Source: Pengzhenrongella sp031582905 (GTDB lineage Bacteria > Actinomycetota > Actinomycetes > Actinomycetales > Cellulomonadaceae). Taken from it: 64,000 nt of DNA. Position 1 is the stretch's first letter; the number at the start of each line of letters is the position of its first letter. The notes beneath the pieces are model-generated. The model was not told where the DNA came from and ran no database searches. It saw nothing but the letters and a program-made list of their open reading frames with translations. Of this stretch, positions 28,311-37,910 are shown piece after piece. Both the position numbers and the translations under genes were made by a program. The stretch covers positions 1-64,000 of the forward strand of contig NZ_CP133990.1 of NCBI RefSeq assembly GCF_031582905.1. Direction: 5' to 3'.

Positions 28311-29303
28311 ATGGCCCCCGCTCACATCGAGCTCTCCGCGCTGCGCAAGGTCTACCCGACCCGCGGTGGCGGGGACGTCGTCGCGCTCGACGGCATCGAC
28401 CTGGCCGTCCCGCGGGGCGCGATCCACGGCATCGTCGGGCGCTCCGGGGCCGGGAAGTCGACGCTCATCCGGTGCCTGACGGTGCTCGAGCGACCGACGT
28501 CCGGCACGGTCGCCGTCGACGGCGAGGTGCTGTCCGACCTGCCCGAGGCGCGCCTGCGCAGCGCCCGCCGACGCATCGGGATGGTGTTCCAGCACGTCAA
28601 CCTGCTGGACTCGCGCACCATCGCGGCCAATGTCGCCTACCCGCTCGAGGTCGCCGGGGTCCCGCGCGAGGAGCGTGCCGCCCGGGTCGCCCAGCTGCTC
28701 GAGCTCGTCGGCCTCGGCGAGCGTGGTGACGCCTACCCCGCGCAGCTGTCCGGCGGGCAGAAGCAGCGCGTCGGCATCGCCCGTGCGCTCGCGACCGAGC
28801 CCGCCGTGCTGCTGTGCGACGAGCCGACGTCCGCGCTGGACTCGGCGACGACGCGGCAGATCCTCGGGCTCATCCGCGACCTGCGCGACCGCCTCGGGAT
28901 CACCGTGCTGATCATCACGCACGAGATGGCGGTGGTCCGCGAGATCTGCGACTCCGTGACGCTGCTCGAGCACGGCCGGGTCGCGGAGAGCGGACCGGTC
29001 GGCGACGTCGTCGCGGTGTACGGGTCGAGGCTCGCGCGCGAGCTCATCCCGGTGCCGGACCTCCCGCTCGGGGAGGCGCGCTCGCTGGTCGAGGTGTCCT
29101 ACACCACCGACGACGTCGCGACCCGTGACGTGCTGGCCGCCGTCGCGGGGCTCGGGCCGGGCGTCGAGATCGCCGCCGGGACGATCGAGACCCTGGCCGG
29201 GCGTCGCGTCGGGCGCCTCCAGCTCGACGTGCCGGCCGGTGACGTGACGGCGGCGATGGCCCGGCTCGGCGCGGCCGGCGTGCACGCGGAGGTGACCCGA
29301 TGA
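28311..29303 (+). CDS. metN: Methionine ABC transporter ATPase MetN
   Basis: This is a 330-residue ATPase of the methionine importer. It has Walker A GRSGAGKSTLIRC, a Q-loop near GMVFQHVNLL, signature LSGGQKQRVGIARAL, Walker B AVLLCDEPTSALD and switch His in IITHEM. The C-terminal NIL/ACT-like domain (about residues 255-330) is the regulatory domain typical of MetN. A GAGGAG ribosome-binding site precedes ATG 28311. It overlaps metI by 4 nt. Confidence 0.95.
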   Translation: MAPAHIELSALRKVYPTRGGGDVVALDGIDLAVPRGAIHGIVGRSGAGKSTLIRCLTVLERPTSGTVAVDGEVLSDLPEARLRSARRRIGMVFQHVNLLDSRTIAANVAYPLEVAGVPREERAARVAQLLELVGLGERGDAYPAQLSGGQKQRVGIARALATEPAVLLCDEPTSALDSATTRQILGLIRDLRDRLGITVLIITHEMAVVREICDSVTLLEHGRVAESGPVGDVVAVYGSRLARELIPVPDLPLGEARSLVEVSYTTDDVATRDVLAAVAGLGPGVEIAAGTIETLAGRRVGRLQLDVPAGDVTAAMARLGAAGVHAEVTR

Positions 29304-29977
29304 GCTGGTGGGACGCGCTGGTGACCAACCGGGTCATCCTCGAGCGGCTGCCCGAGGCGACCTTCGAGACCATCGCGATGGTCGCGGTGTCCTCGGTGCT
29401 GACCGCGCTGCTCGGGCTGCCGCTCGGGCTGCTCCTGCACGCGACCGCTGCCGGCGGCCTGGCCCCGCAGCGCACGGTCAACCGGGTGATCGGGGTCGTG
29501 GTCAACATCGGCCGCTCGCTGCCGTTCGTCATCCTCATGATCGCGGTGCTGCCCTTCACCCGATGGGTCGTGGGCACGACCCTGGGCTGGGAGGCCGCCG
29601 TCGTGCCGCTGACCCTCGGCGCGGTGCCGTTCTTCGCCCGGCTCGTCGAGTCGGCGCTGCGCGAGGTGAGCCCCGGCAAGATCGAGGCGGCCCGCGTCAT
29701 GGGCTCCACGCGGCGCAAGATCATCGGCGCGGTGCTCGTGCGCGAGGCGCTGCCCGCGCTCGTCGCGGCCGGGACGGTGACCATCGTCTCGCTCATCTCC
29801 TTCTCCGCGATGGCGGGCGTCATCGGCGGCGGGGGGCTCGGCGCGCTCGCCATCTCCTACGGCTACCAGCGCTTCGACCCGCCCGTGATGGTGGCGTGCG
29901 TCGTCGTGATCCTCGTCGTCGTCCAGGTCGTGCAGACGATCGGGGACGCCGTCGCCCGCCGCCTCGACCACCGCTGA
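29300..29977 (+). CDS. metI: Methionine ABC transporter permease MetI
   Basis: This 225-residue inner-membrane permease has about five hydrophobic helices. The coupling-loop sequence EAARVMGSTRRKIIGAVLVREALP matches the MetI family. Its start overlaps metN (ATGA). metQ follows after a 95-bp spacer containing three direct repeats. Confidence 0.95.
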   Translation: MSWWDALVTNRVILERLPEATFETIAMVAVSSVLTALLGLPLGLLLHATAAGGLAPQRTVNRVIGVVVNIGRSLPFVILMIAVLPFTRWVVGTTLGWEAAVVPLTLGAVPFFARLVESALREVSPGKIEAARVMGSTRRKIIGAVLVREALPALVAAGTVTIVSLISFSAMAGVIGGGGLGALAISYGYQRFDPPVMVACVVVILVVVQVVQTIGDAVARRLDHR

Positions 29978-29984
29978 CCCACCC

Positions 29985-30059
29985 GACCCACGGCCCCCGG
30001 GCCGCGACAGACCCACGGCCCCCGGGCCGCGACAGACCCACGGCCCCCGGGCCGCGACA
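29985..30059. repeat. Three identical 25-bp direct repeats between metI and metQ
   Basis: Three exact, abutting 25-bp copies start at 29985, 30010 and 30035. Each contains the palindrome ggcccccgggcc-like core, so each could form a small hairpin. They fill almost the whole metI-metQ gap and end 13 bp before the metQ start. Confidence 0.95.
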
Positions 30060-30072
30060 GAGAGGGACACCC

Positions 30073-30921
30073 ATGAAGAACCGGACCCACGCGTCCACCC
30101 GCGTCGCCCTGCTGGCTGCCACCGCGCTCGCGCTCACCGCGTGCGGCGGCGGCGAGGCGGAGCCGGCGGCCGGCCCCACGGCCGAGGGCGGCATCACGAC
30201 GCTCACCGTCGGTGCGAGCCCCACGCCGCACGCCGAGATCCTCGAGTTCGTCGACACGGAGCTCGCCCCGGACGCCGGTCTCGACCTCGAGATCGAGACG
30301 TACGACGACTACGTGCTGCCCAACACCGCGCTGGACGAGGGCGACCTGGACGCCAACTACTTCCAGCACCTGCCGTACTTCGAGTCGCAGGTCGAGGCCC
30401 AGGGCTACGACTTCGACCACTTCGAGGGCGTGCACATCGAGCCGTACGCGCTGTACTCCGCGAGCCTGGAGTCCCTCGACGACCTGCCCGACGGCGGCGT
30501 CATCGGCATCACCAACGACCCGGGGAACCAGTCGCGCGCGCTGGACCTGCTGGTCGAGGCCGAGCTCATCACCCTCGAGGACACCGGCGGCGAGCTCGCC
30601 ACGCTGCTCGACGTCGCGGACAACCCGAAGAACCTCGAGTTCATCGAGACCGCGCCGGAGCAGCTCGTCCGGGCGCTGGAGGACGTGGACGCCGCGATCA
30701 TCAACGGCAACTACGCGCTCGAGGCCGACCTGAACCCCGCCACGGACTCGCTGCTGCTCGAGTCCGGCGAGGACAACCCGTACGCGAACTTCCTCGCGGT
30801 CCGCTCGGCCGACGCGGACAACGAGGCGATCCTCGCGCTCGACGAGCTGCTGCACTCCCCGGAGGTCAAGGCCTTCATCGAGGAGCGGTGGCCGGCGGGC
30901 GAGGTGCTCGCGGCGTTCTGA
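30073..30921 (+). CDS. metQ: Methionine-binding lipoprotein MetQ
   Basis: This 282-residue extracellular substrate-binding lipoprotein feeds MetNI. The signal peptide ends in a lipobox, LALTACGG, with the lipidated Cys near residue 24. The NlpA/MetQ fold is indicated by LTVGASPTPHAEIL, DANYFQHLPYF and IINGNYALEA. ATG 30073 follows an AGAGGGA site just after the 25-bp repeats. Confidence 0.95.
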   Translation: MKNRTHASTRVALLAATALALTACGGGEAEPAAGPTAEGGITTLTVGASPTPHAEILEFVDTELAPDAGLDLEIETYDDYVLPNTALDEGDLDANYFQHLPYFESQVEAQGYDFDHFEGVHIEPYALYSASLESLDDLPDGGVIGITNDPGNQSRALDLLVEAELITLEDTGGELATLLDVADNPKNLEFIETAPEQLVRALEDVDAAIINGNYALEADLNPATDSLLLESGEDNPYANFLAVRSADADNEAILALDELLHSPEVKAFIEERWPAGEVLAAF

Positions 30922-30956
30922 CCGACGCGCGGCACTCGCACTGCTCGCTCGGTGCG

Positions 30957-31003
30957 CGACGACGGGGCGTGACCTCCACCGCGGAGGTCACGCCCCGTCG
31001 TCG
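30957..31003. terminator. Bidirectional hairpin terminator between metQ and upp
   Basis: A perfect 21-bp stem with a 5-nt loop (accgc) between convergent genes, 36 bp after the metQ stop. Confidence 0.9.
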
Positions 31004-31054
31004 TCGGGCAGGCCGGTCGTGCGGGCCGCGTGCACCGGGCCCCGTGCGCCGGGG

Positions 31055-31690
31055 TCAGACGACGCCGTAGAGCCGGTCGCCCGCGTCGCCGAGCCCGGGG
31101 ACGATGTAGGCGTTCTCGTCCAGCCGCTCGTCGACGGCGGCGACGACGACCTTGACGTCGACCCGGTCGCCGACCGCCCGCTCGAGGACCTCGAGCCCCT
31201 CGGGTGCGGCGAGCAGGCACACCGCGGTGACGTCCCGGGCCCCGCGGGCGAACAGGAAGTCGATCGCCGCGACCAGGGTGCCGCCGGTCGCGAGCATCGG
31301 GTCGAGGAGGAAGCACTGCCGCCCGGACAGGTCCTCGGGCAGGCGGTTGGCGTAGGTGATCGCCTCGAGCGTCGTCTCGTCGCGCTGCATCCCCAGGAAG
31401 CCGACCTCGGCCGTGGGCAGCAGGCGCGTCATCCCCTCGAGCATGCCGAGGCCGGCGCGGAGGATCGGCACGACCAGCGGGCGCGGGTCGGCGATCTTCG
31501 TGCCGACCGTCTCGGTGACCGGGGTGACGATGGGGTGCGGCTCCGTGTGCACCTCACGCGTCGCCTCGTACGCGAGCAGCGTGACGAGCTCGTCGACGAG
31601 CAGACGGAACGTGGGCGACGCGGTGTCGCGGTTCCGCAGGACGGTGAGCTTGTGGGCGACGAGCGGGTGGTCCGCGACATGCAGGCGCAT
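31055..31690 (-). CDS. upp: Uracil phosphoribosyltransferase
   Basis: This 211-residue salvage enzyme makes UMP from uracil and PRPP. The PRPP loop is FLLDPMLATGGTLVAAID. The uracil-binding C-terminal part includes NAYIVPGLGDAGDRLYG. It is divergent from tadA, 78 bp away. A uracil/xanthine permease gene lies elsewhere in the window (46178). Confidence 0.97.
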   Translation of the reverse strand: MRLHVADHPLVAHKLTVLRNRDTASPTFRLLVDELVTLLAYEATREVHTEPHPIVTPVTETVGTKIADPRPLVVPILRAGLGMLEGMTRLLPTAEVGFLGMQRDETTLEAITYANRLPEDLSGRQCFLLDPMLATGGTLVAAIDFLFARGARDVTAVCLLAAPEGLEVLERAVGDRVDVKVVVAAVDERLDENAYIVPGLGDAGDRLYGVV

Positions 31691-31768
31691 GGCGCCAACC
31701 TACCGCCCGGGCCGGTGCGGGCCGCCCACGTGCCGGGCCGGGCGCTCGGGGTGCGCGAGGATGGGCCC

Positions 31769-32230
31769 GTGCTCGGGACCCCCCACGACGCCCGCTGGAT
31801 GGCCGCCGCCCTCGACGAGGCCCGCGCGGCGACCGCCACGGGCGACGTGCCGGTGGGCGCCGTCGTCGTCGGGCCGGACGGCGCCGTCGTGGGACGCGGG
31901 CGCAACCGGCGCGAGGCGACCGGTGACCCGACCGCGCACGCGGAGGTGCTCGCGCTGCGGGAGGCGGCCGCCACCCTCGGGCGCTGGCGGCTGGACGACT
32001 GCGTCCTCGTGGTGACCCTCGAGCCGTGCCTCATGTGCGCGGGCGCCACGGTGCTCGCGCGGGTCTCGCGGCTCGTGCTCGGTGCGTGGGACCCGAAGGC
32101 CGGTGCGTGCGGGTCGCAGTGGGACGTGGTCCGCGACCGACGGCTCAACCACCGCGTCGAGGTGGTCGGCGGGGTGCGCGAGGACGAGTGCGGCGCGGTG
32201 CTGCGGGACTTCTTCGCCGAGCACCGCTGA
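31769..32230 (+). CDS. tadA: tRNA adenosine(34) deaminase TadA
   Basis: This 153-residue zinc deaminase converts A34 to inosine in tRNA-Arg(ACG). The zinc site is HAE in PTAHAEVLALR (with the proton-shuttle Glu) and PCLMC in TLEPCLMCAGA. GTG 31769 is favoured because GAGGA lies 8 bp upstream; GTG 31751 is an alternative. Confidence 0.92.
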   Translation: MLGTPHDARWMAAALDEARAATATGDVPVGAVVVGPDGAVVGRGRNRREATGDPTAHAEVLALREAAATLGRWRLDDCVLVVTLEPCLMCAGATVLARVSRLVLGAWDPKAGACGSQWDVVRDRRLNHRVEVVGGVREDECGAVLRDFFAEHR

Positions 32231-32274
32231 CGCCGAGCACCGCTGACGCGGCGGTCAGCCCGCGGTGGGCAGGG

Positions 32275-33189
32275 TCAGGCCGGGCTCGGCAGGGTGCGCG
32301 CGAGCGCGGTGAGCGTCTGGGAGGTCCCGGCGTCCACGCGGACCGTGGCCAGCGGGTCGCCGCGCGTGGCGCCCCGGTTGACGACGACGACCGGCTTGTC
32401 GCTCTTCGCGGCGTGCCGCACGAACCGCAGCCCCGACATCACCGTGAGCGAGGAGCCCGCGACCAGCAGCGCGCCGGCGTCGTCGACCATGGCGTACGCC
32501 CGCGCGACCCGCTCCTTGGGGACGTTCTCGCCGAAGTAGACGATGTCCGGCTTGAGCATCCCGCCGCACCGCTCGCACGGGGCCACGACGAAGCGCGCCG
32601 TCGACTCGATGACGGCGTCGGCGTCCGGCGCGATCTCGACGTCCGCGACCGCGCCGACGGACTCGACGAACCCGGGGTTGAGCGCCTCGAGGCGCCCGGC
32701 CAGCTCGGCCCGCGGGATCACGGTCCCGCAGTCGAGGCACACGACGCGGTCGTACCGGCCGTGCAGGTCGATGACGTGGCGCGACCCGGCTTCCCCGTGC
32801 AGCCCGTCCACGTTCTGGGTGATGAGGCCGCCGACGACGCCGCGCTCCTCCATCGCCGCGAGCGCGCGGTGCCCGTCGTTCGGCCGGGCCCGGCGCACGT
32901 GCGCCCAGCCGACGTGGTTGCGGGCCCAGTAGTGCCGGCGGAAGGCGGGGTCGCCGACGAACTGCCCGTAGGTCATGGGGTTGCGCGGTGGGGAGTCCGG
33001 GCCCCGGTAGTCCGGGATCCCCGAGTCGGTCGAGACCCCGGCCCCGGTGAGCACGGCGAGCCGGTGACCGCGCAGGGCGTCGACCGCCGCGTCGACGGCG
33101 TCGGCGAGGGCCGCGTCGTCGGTGGTGGCACCCGTGGCGATGCTGAGCCGGGCGGCGGCGGTGTCGAGCGGGGCGGCCGGCTGGGTCAC
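32275..33189 (-). CDS. Sir2-family NAD-dependent protein deacylase
   Basis: This 304-residue sirtuin has the NAD motifs GAGVSTDSGIPDYRG and TQNVDGLH. The catalytic His is in IDLHGRYDRVVC. A zinc ribbon has CLDC and CERC pairs. VAGSSLTV and VVNRGATRGD are the usual C-terminal NAD contacts. The N-terminal extension of about 40 residues has no motif. It is divergent from the GGDEF-EAL gene. Confidence 0.94.
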   Translation of the reverse strand: MTQPAAPLDTAAARLSIATGATTDDAALADAVDAAVDALRGHRLAVLTGAGVSTDSGIPDYRGPDSPPRNPMTYGQFVGDPAFRRHYWARNHVGWAHVRRARPNDGHRALAAMEERGVVGGLITQNVDGLHGEAGSRHVIDLHGRYDRVVCLDCGTVIPRAELAGRLEALNPGFVESVGAVADVEIAPDADAVIESTARFVVAPCERCGGMLKPDIVYFGENVPKERVARAYAMVDDAGALLVAGSSLTVMSGLRFVRHAAKSDKPVVVVNRGATRGDPLATVRVDAGTSQTLTALARTLPSPA

Positions 33190-33387
33190 CGCACGAGTCT
33201 AGGCAGGGGGCCCGGCCGCGGCGCGGCGCGGGGCTGCGGATGCCGCCGGGGGTGCGGGTACGGCATGCTCACGGAGGACCGCCGGCCACCGGACCTGGGG
33301 CGCGACCAGGAGAAGGACCACGGTGCCGAGGGCGCCGATGGGTGCGAGCGGTGCGCACAGGGCGTCGGGCGAGAGGGCGGGGGCGGG

Positions 33388-35636
33388 ATGAGCGAGCGCA
33401 CGGACGCGGGCCGCACCGCGGCGTACCTCCCCGGCGCCGACGTCGACCTGCTCGCGGTCGTCCTGGACGCCATCGCCGCGGTCGGCACCGACTCCCTGAC
33501 CGTGCTGCGGCCGGTGCGCGGGCCGGACGGGACGGTGGACGACTTCGTCGTCGTGGCGGACGCCGGCCTCACCGCCCAGCTGGCGCAGGCGCCCAGCCTG
33601 GGACGGACGCTGCGCGAGATCATGCCCGGGCCGTTCGCGGAGCGGCTCGTGCGCCGCAACCGCGACGTCCTGACCACCGGGCGCGTCCTGCGGGAGGACT
33701 TCATCCTGAGCGCGGACGCCGACGGTGGCGCCCTCCCCACGACCCCCGACCCCGACGACCACGTGGCCGAGGCGGCCGCGCGCGTGGGCGACGTGCTGCG
33801 GGTGCCGGTCGCGGACCACGTCGTCGTGCTCTGGCGCGACGTCACGGAGGCCAGGTCGGCCCAGCGTGACCTCCTCGCGGCGCGTGAGCGGTTCGAGCGC
33901 ATCCTCGAGCACGCGAGCGACACGCTCGTCGTGACGACGGCCGACCGCGTCATCACCTACGCCAGCCCGTCGCTGGCGGCGGTGCTGAACATCGACCCGG
34001 AGGCGCTCATCGGCACCCGGTTCGGCAACTTCTTCAGCGACCGTCAGGACGTCACGGTCGGCGCCGAGCTGTTCGAGCGGGTGCTCGCGGTGCCGACCGG
34101 GGGCACCGCGCGCGCCGAGGCGGAGGTCCTCAACGGTGCCGGGGAGACGCGGCGGGTGGCGTACGTCGCGACCAACTGGGTCGACGACCCGGTGGTCGGT
34201 GGCGTCGTGATCAACGCGCTGGACATCACCGAGCAGCACGAGGCCCAGCGCCGGCTGCGGATCCAGGCGCTGTCGGACTCGCTGACCGGGCTGCCGAACC
34301 GGCGCTGGCTGAACCGGGCGCTCGACCGGGCGCTCGACCGCAGCCGACGGACCGGAGCGGCGTTCGCGCTGCTCATGCTGGACGTCGACAACTTCAAGGT
34401 GCTCAACGACAGCCTCGGCCACTCCGCGGGGGACCGGCTCCTCGTCGAGATGTCGAGCCGGATGGCGTCCGTCCTCGGCGCGTCCGAGTCCATCGCCCGG
34501 CTGGGTGGCGACGAGTTCGTCGTCCTCGCCGAGGGGGTCGACGGTCCCGACGGTGCCACCGCGGTCGCGGACCGGATCGCCGCCGCCGCCGGGACGCGCT
34601 ACGACTTCGGGTCGCTCGCGACGCACGTCACGGTGTCGATCGGCGCGGTCACGAGCGACGGCCGCGACATCGAGGTCGCCGGCGCCCCCGGGCCGGTGGC
34701 CGCGCCGCCGCGTGGTGCGACAGGCATCCCCGTCACCGACCTGGAGGAGCCGCCGAGCGCCGAGGCGGAGGCCCTGCTCGCCCACGCGGACGCCGCCCTC
34801 TACGAGGCCAAGCGCCGCGGGCGCAACCGGGTCGAGGTGTTCGACCCCGAGCTGCGCGCACGGGTGCTCCACCGCGTGCACCTGGAGAGCGAGCTGCACC
34901 GCGCGCTCGAGCGCGACGAGCTCACGGCGTACTGGCAGCCGATCGTGCGGGCCGAGGACGGGCGGCACGTCGCGGTCGAGGCGCTCGTGCGCTGGCAGCA
35001 CCCCGCGCGCGGGCTGGTGGCGGCGGCCGAGTTCCTGCCGGTCGCCCTCGAGGTGGGCCTGGTCCCCAGCGTGTGCACCCGCGCGGTCGACCTCGCACTG
35101 GCCCAGGCGGCGCGCTGGGAGGGAACCCCGGGGCACCGGAGGTCTTCATCAACCTCGCGACCGTGCAGCTCGGGCGCCCCGCGCTCGCAGACGAGCTCGC
35201 CGAACGGGTCGCGCGCTACGGCGTCTCCCCGCAGCGCATCCAGTTCGAGGTGGCCGAGGACGTGCTCGGCGCCGACGTCGCCCGCCTCGCCGACCAGCTC
35301 ACGCGCCTGCGCGAGCACGGCTTCCGCGTCGCGCTGGACGACTTCGGTGCGGGCAACACCGCCCTGACCTGGCTGCGCCGCCTGCCGATCGACACGCTCA
35401 AGCTCGACCGGGCCTTCGCGGCGACGCTCGCCGAGCCGGCGACCCGCACGATCGTCCGGTCGATCCTCCAGCTGGCGCGGGACCTCGGCGTGCGGACGGT
35501 CGCCGAGGGGGTCGAGACCGCCGAGCAGCTCGCCTTCTTCACGGACGCGGGGTGCGACTTCACCCAGGGGTACCTGCACGGGTGCCCGGCGCCCGCGGAC
35601 GCCGTCTGGCCCCCGCCGGGCGGCGTCCTGCGCTGA
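33388..35636 (+). CDS. PAS-GGDEF-EAL cyclic-di-GMP enzyme, one frame break
   Basis: This 749-residue bifunctional candidate has an N-terminal sensor-like region, a PAS domain (about residues 170-280), GGDEF (about 290-490, RLGGDEFVVL intact) and EAL (about 500-745). EAL residues are seen in VEALVRWQHP, FEVAEDVLG, DDFGAGNT and TLKLDRAF, so phosphodiesterase activity is plausible. No RxxD inhibitory site sits before GGDEF. One G is missing at 35130-35133; adding it joins WEGTPG to APEVFINLATVQ. It appears soluble, with no membrane helices. ATG 33388 is chosen. Confidence 0.9.
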
Positions 35637-35688
35637 GCGAGCCCGCCGATTCGGACCTCACCGGCCGACCGGGTATGGTCTGCGGCGA

Positions 35689-35775
35689 GGTAGCGTGTCC
35701 GAGCGGCCTAAGGAGCACGCCTCGAAAGCGTGTGTGGGTGAAAGTCCACCGTGGGTTCAAATCCCACCGCTACCG
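35689..35775 (+). tRNA. tRNA-Ser (anticodon CGA)
   Basis: 87 nt with a paired acceptor stem GGTAGCG/CGCTACC, anticodon stem ACGC/GCGT around loop CTCGAAA, a long class II variable arm and T arm GTGGG-TTCAAAT-CCCAC. It reads UCG codons. CCA is not encoded. Confidence 0.97.
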
Positions 35776-35805
35776 CTGGTCACAGGGGTCGCCCCTGTCG
35801 CGACA

Positions 35806-35849
35806 GAGCCCCTCGTCGGGCGCCCGGGAGGGCGTCCGACGAGGGGCTC
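35806..35849. terminator. Hairpin terminator after tRNA-Ser
   Basis: GAGCCCCTCGTCGG pairs with CCGACGAGGGGCTC around a short GC-rich inner stem. A smaller hairpin (acagggg/cccctgt, 35782-35798) precedes it. It serves the tRNA on plus and the DUF58 operon on minus. Confidence 0.88.
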
Positions 35850-35850
35850 G

Positions 35851-36579
35851 TCATCGTGCGGGCCGGCCGTGCGCGACCCGCCGGCCGATCACGGACGTGA
35901 GCAGCACACCGGCGACGACGAGCGTCACCACCCGCACCAGGCCGGCAGCGTCCCAGCCGTCGCCGGCACCGCCCGGGAGGCCGCCGCCGGTCACGGCCCG
36001 GACCCCGAGGGTGAGCAGCAGCGCCGGCTGCAGCACGAGCTGCGTGGTCAGCACCGACCGCCCGACCCGCCCCGCGACGGCCCACTCGACCCGGCTGCGC
36101 CACGGCGTGTGCACGGCGAGGGCGACGGCGCGCAGGGTGAGGTCGAGGACCGCGAGCACGGCGGCGAGGCGCGCCGCACCGACGACGTCGACCGCGGCGC
36201 CGCCCGCGGCTCCGGCCCCCTCGCCACCGCCTGCGCCCGCGCCACCGCCCCCGACGGCGAGGGCGTCCGGCCCGACCAGGACCAGGAGGCCCACCAGGAG
36301 GACGAGCGGCGGACCGACGAGCCAGCCCGGCCGGACCGTGGCGAGCACCGCGACGGCGCCCAGGGCGGCCCACACGACCTCGTGACCCGCGAGGAGCAGG
36401 CCGAGCACGGCGACGAGCACCGCCGGCAGCACGCGGACCAGGGCTCCGGGCAGCGTCGGTCCGAGGTCGACCTCGACCCGCGGCGGGTGCCGCGGGGCGG
36501 CCGGAACGCCGCCGTCGCCGACGCCGACCAGGCGCTCCCGGAGAGCACGCAGGGCGCGCAGCACCGTGCCGCCGGTCAT
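35851..36579 (-). CDS. Membrane protein of the MoxR operon
   Basis: A 242-residue protein with about five hydrophobic segments (for example LVRVLPAVLVAVLGLLLAG and VVTLVVAGVLLTSVIG) and a Gly/Ala-rich loop in the middle. No family was recognised. It is the last gene of a five-gene operon and its ATG overlaps the DUF58 stop, so it probably works with the MoxR/DUF58 proteins. Confidence 0.75.
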   Translation of the reverse strand: MTGGTVLRALRALRERLVGVGDGGVPAAPRHPPRVEVDLGPTLPGALVRVLPAVLVAVLGLLLAGHEVVWAALGAVAVLATVRPGWLVGPPLVLLVGLLVLVGPDALAVGGGGAGAGGGEGAGAAGGAAVDVVGAARLAAVLAVLDLTLRAVALAVHTPWRSRVEWAVAGRVGRSVLTTQLVLQPALLLTLGVRAVTGGGLPGGAGDGWDAAGLVRVVTLVVAGVLLTSVIGRRVAHGRPAR

Positions 36580-37910
36580 GCCGACCTCCGCGAGCCGGCG
36601 TGCTGCGGCGCGCGCAGGGACCGGCGCGCGATCTCGTCGAGGTGCGTCGCCGCGTCGTCGTCGGCCCACCGGACGACGTCGATCCCGGCCCCGCGCACCG
36701 CGGCGAGCCGATCGGTGCGGTCGAGGAGCACCATCCGCAGGGCGAGGCGCAGGCGGACGTCGGCCGTCGGTCGCGGCGGGGGCAGGACGTCCACTGCGAC
36801 CACACGGTGCCCCGTGCCCTGCCACGTCCGCGCGAGCTGGACCGGCTCGTCGTCCAGGAAGGTCGAGAACAGGTAGACCAGGCTCCCGGCGGGCACCTGC
36901 GGCGGCCGGAGGCGGGCCGCCGGGCGACCCTCGGGGCGCAGCAGCGCGAGCCCGTGCATGAGCCGGTTGAGCTGGCGCCGCCCGGTCCCCACCCGCAGGG
37001 CGCGGCGGCGCACGCCGAGGTCCTCCATGCCGACCCGGTCCCCGAGCACGAGGTGGCCCTCGGCGACCGAGGTGGCGGCCTGCCGGGCCAGGTCGAGCGA
37101 CGTCGAGTCGTCGGGGCGCACCGGTCGCTCACCGCTCCACGTCGCGGGGTCGGGGCCCAGGTCGTCCCGGGAGTCGACGACGAGGGTCGCGGTCGCCTCG
37201 GCGAGGGCGAGCGTCCGGCGGACGTAGAGCTGCTCGAGGCCGGGGGACCGGCGCGCGGTGACCCGCCAGTCGACCCGGCGGGGCGCGTCGCCCGGGCCGA
37301 GCGGGTGGACGTCGCGCAGGTCGCCGCCGTCGCCTGGGCGGCGTGAGCGGTGCTGCCCGGTGGACCCGCGCAGGCGCGGGGGCAGCGGCAGCCCGCCGAG
37401 GTCGCGGCCGCGGGGCAGCACGACGACGTCGCGCGGCGGCACCGTCAGCGTGGGCGCGGTGCGGTCCCCGCCGCTCGCGAGCGCCTGCGCCTGCACGCCC
37501 AGGAGCGGCAGGCGGCCGGTGCGGACCGAGGCGGCGCGCACGGCGATCTCGCGCTCGCGGTCGACGGCGACGAGCGCGTCGACCGCCCGGTGCCCGGGCC
37601 GGTGCACGCGGACCCGCACCGCGTCGGTCCCCGCCGGAGCGGCCAGGCGCAGCGCGCCGCGCAGCGTGCCCGGGGCGGCGCCCGGCTCCGGGACGTGCTC
37701 GACCTGCGCGGTCACGTCGACCGGGACCTCCCCACGACCGCGCGCGGCGACGAGAGCGGCCAGGACGCCGAGCAGGGCGACGTCGGGCCGCCCGGTCAGG
37801 AGGCCGACCACCACCAGCAGGACGCCGGCGCGTGCCGTCCACGCGGTCGCGGGGCCGGTGCGCCAGGCGCCCCGCACCGCCGCGCCCCCCATCACCTCGT
37901 CGTCCGTCAC
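36576..37910 (-). CDS. DUF58-family protein (vWA-like)
   Basis: This 444-residue protein has two N-terminal hydrophobic segments and the DUF58 core DVHPLGPGDAPRRVDWRVTARR followed by LYVRRTLALAEATATLVVDSR, the vWA-like metal-site region. DUF58 proteins are partners of MoxR AAA+ ATPases (family knowledge); the client is unknown. GTG 37910 overlaps the moxR stop. Confidence 0.88.
   Translation of the reverse strand: MTDDEVMGGAAVRGAWRTGPATAWTARAGVLLVVVGLLTGRPDVALLGVLAALVAARGRGEVPVDVTAQVEHVPEPGAAPGTLRGALRLAAPAGTDAVRVRVHRPGHRAVDALVAVDREREIAVRAASVRTGRLPLLGVQAQALASGGDRTAPTLTVPPRDVVVLPRGRDLGGLPLPPRLRGSTGQHRSRRPGDGGDLRDVHPLGPGDAPRRVDWRVTARRSPGLEQLYVRRTLALAEATATLVVDSRDDLGPDPATWSGERPVRPDDSTSLDLARQAATSVAEGHLVLGDRVGMEDLGVRRRALRVGTGRRQLNRLMHGLALLRPEGRPAARLRPPQVPAGSLVYLFSTFLDDEPVQLARTWQGTGHRVVAVDVLPPPRPTADVRLRLALRMVLLDRTDRLAAVRGAGIDVVRWADDDAATHLDEIARRSLRAPQHAGSRRSA

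Noticed and set aside
35689..35775. tRNA-Ser as attachment site for the transposon
   Set aside because: It is more than 25 kb from the element, has no duplicated 3' end nearby, and is flanked by ordinary genes.
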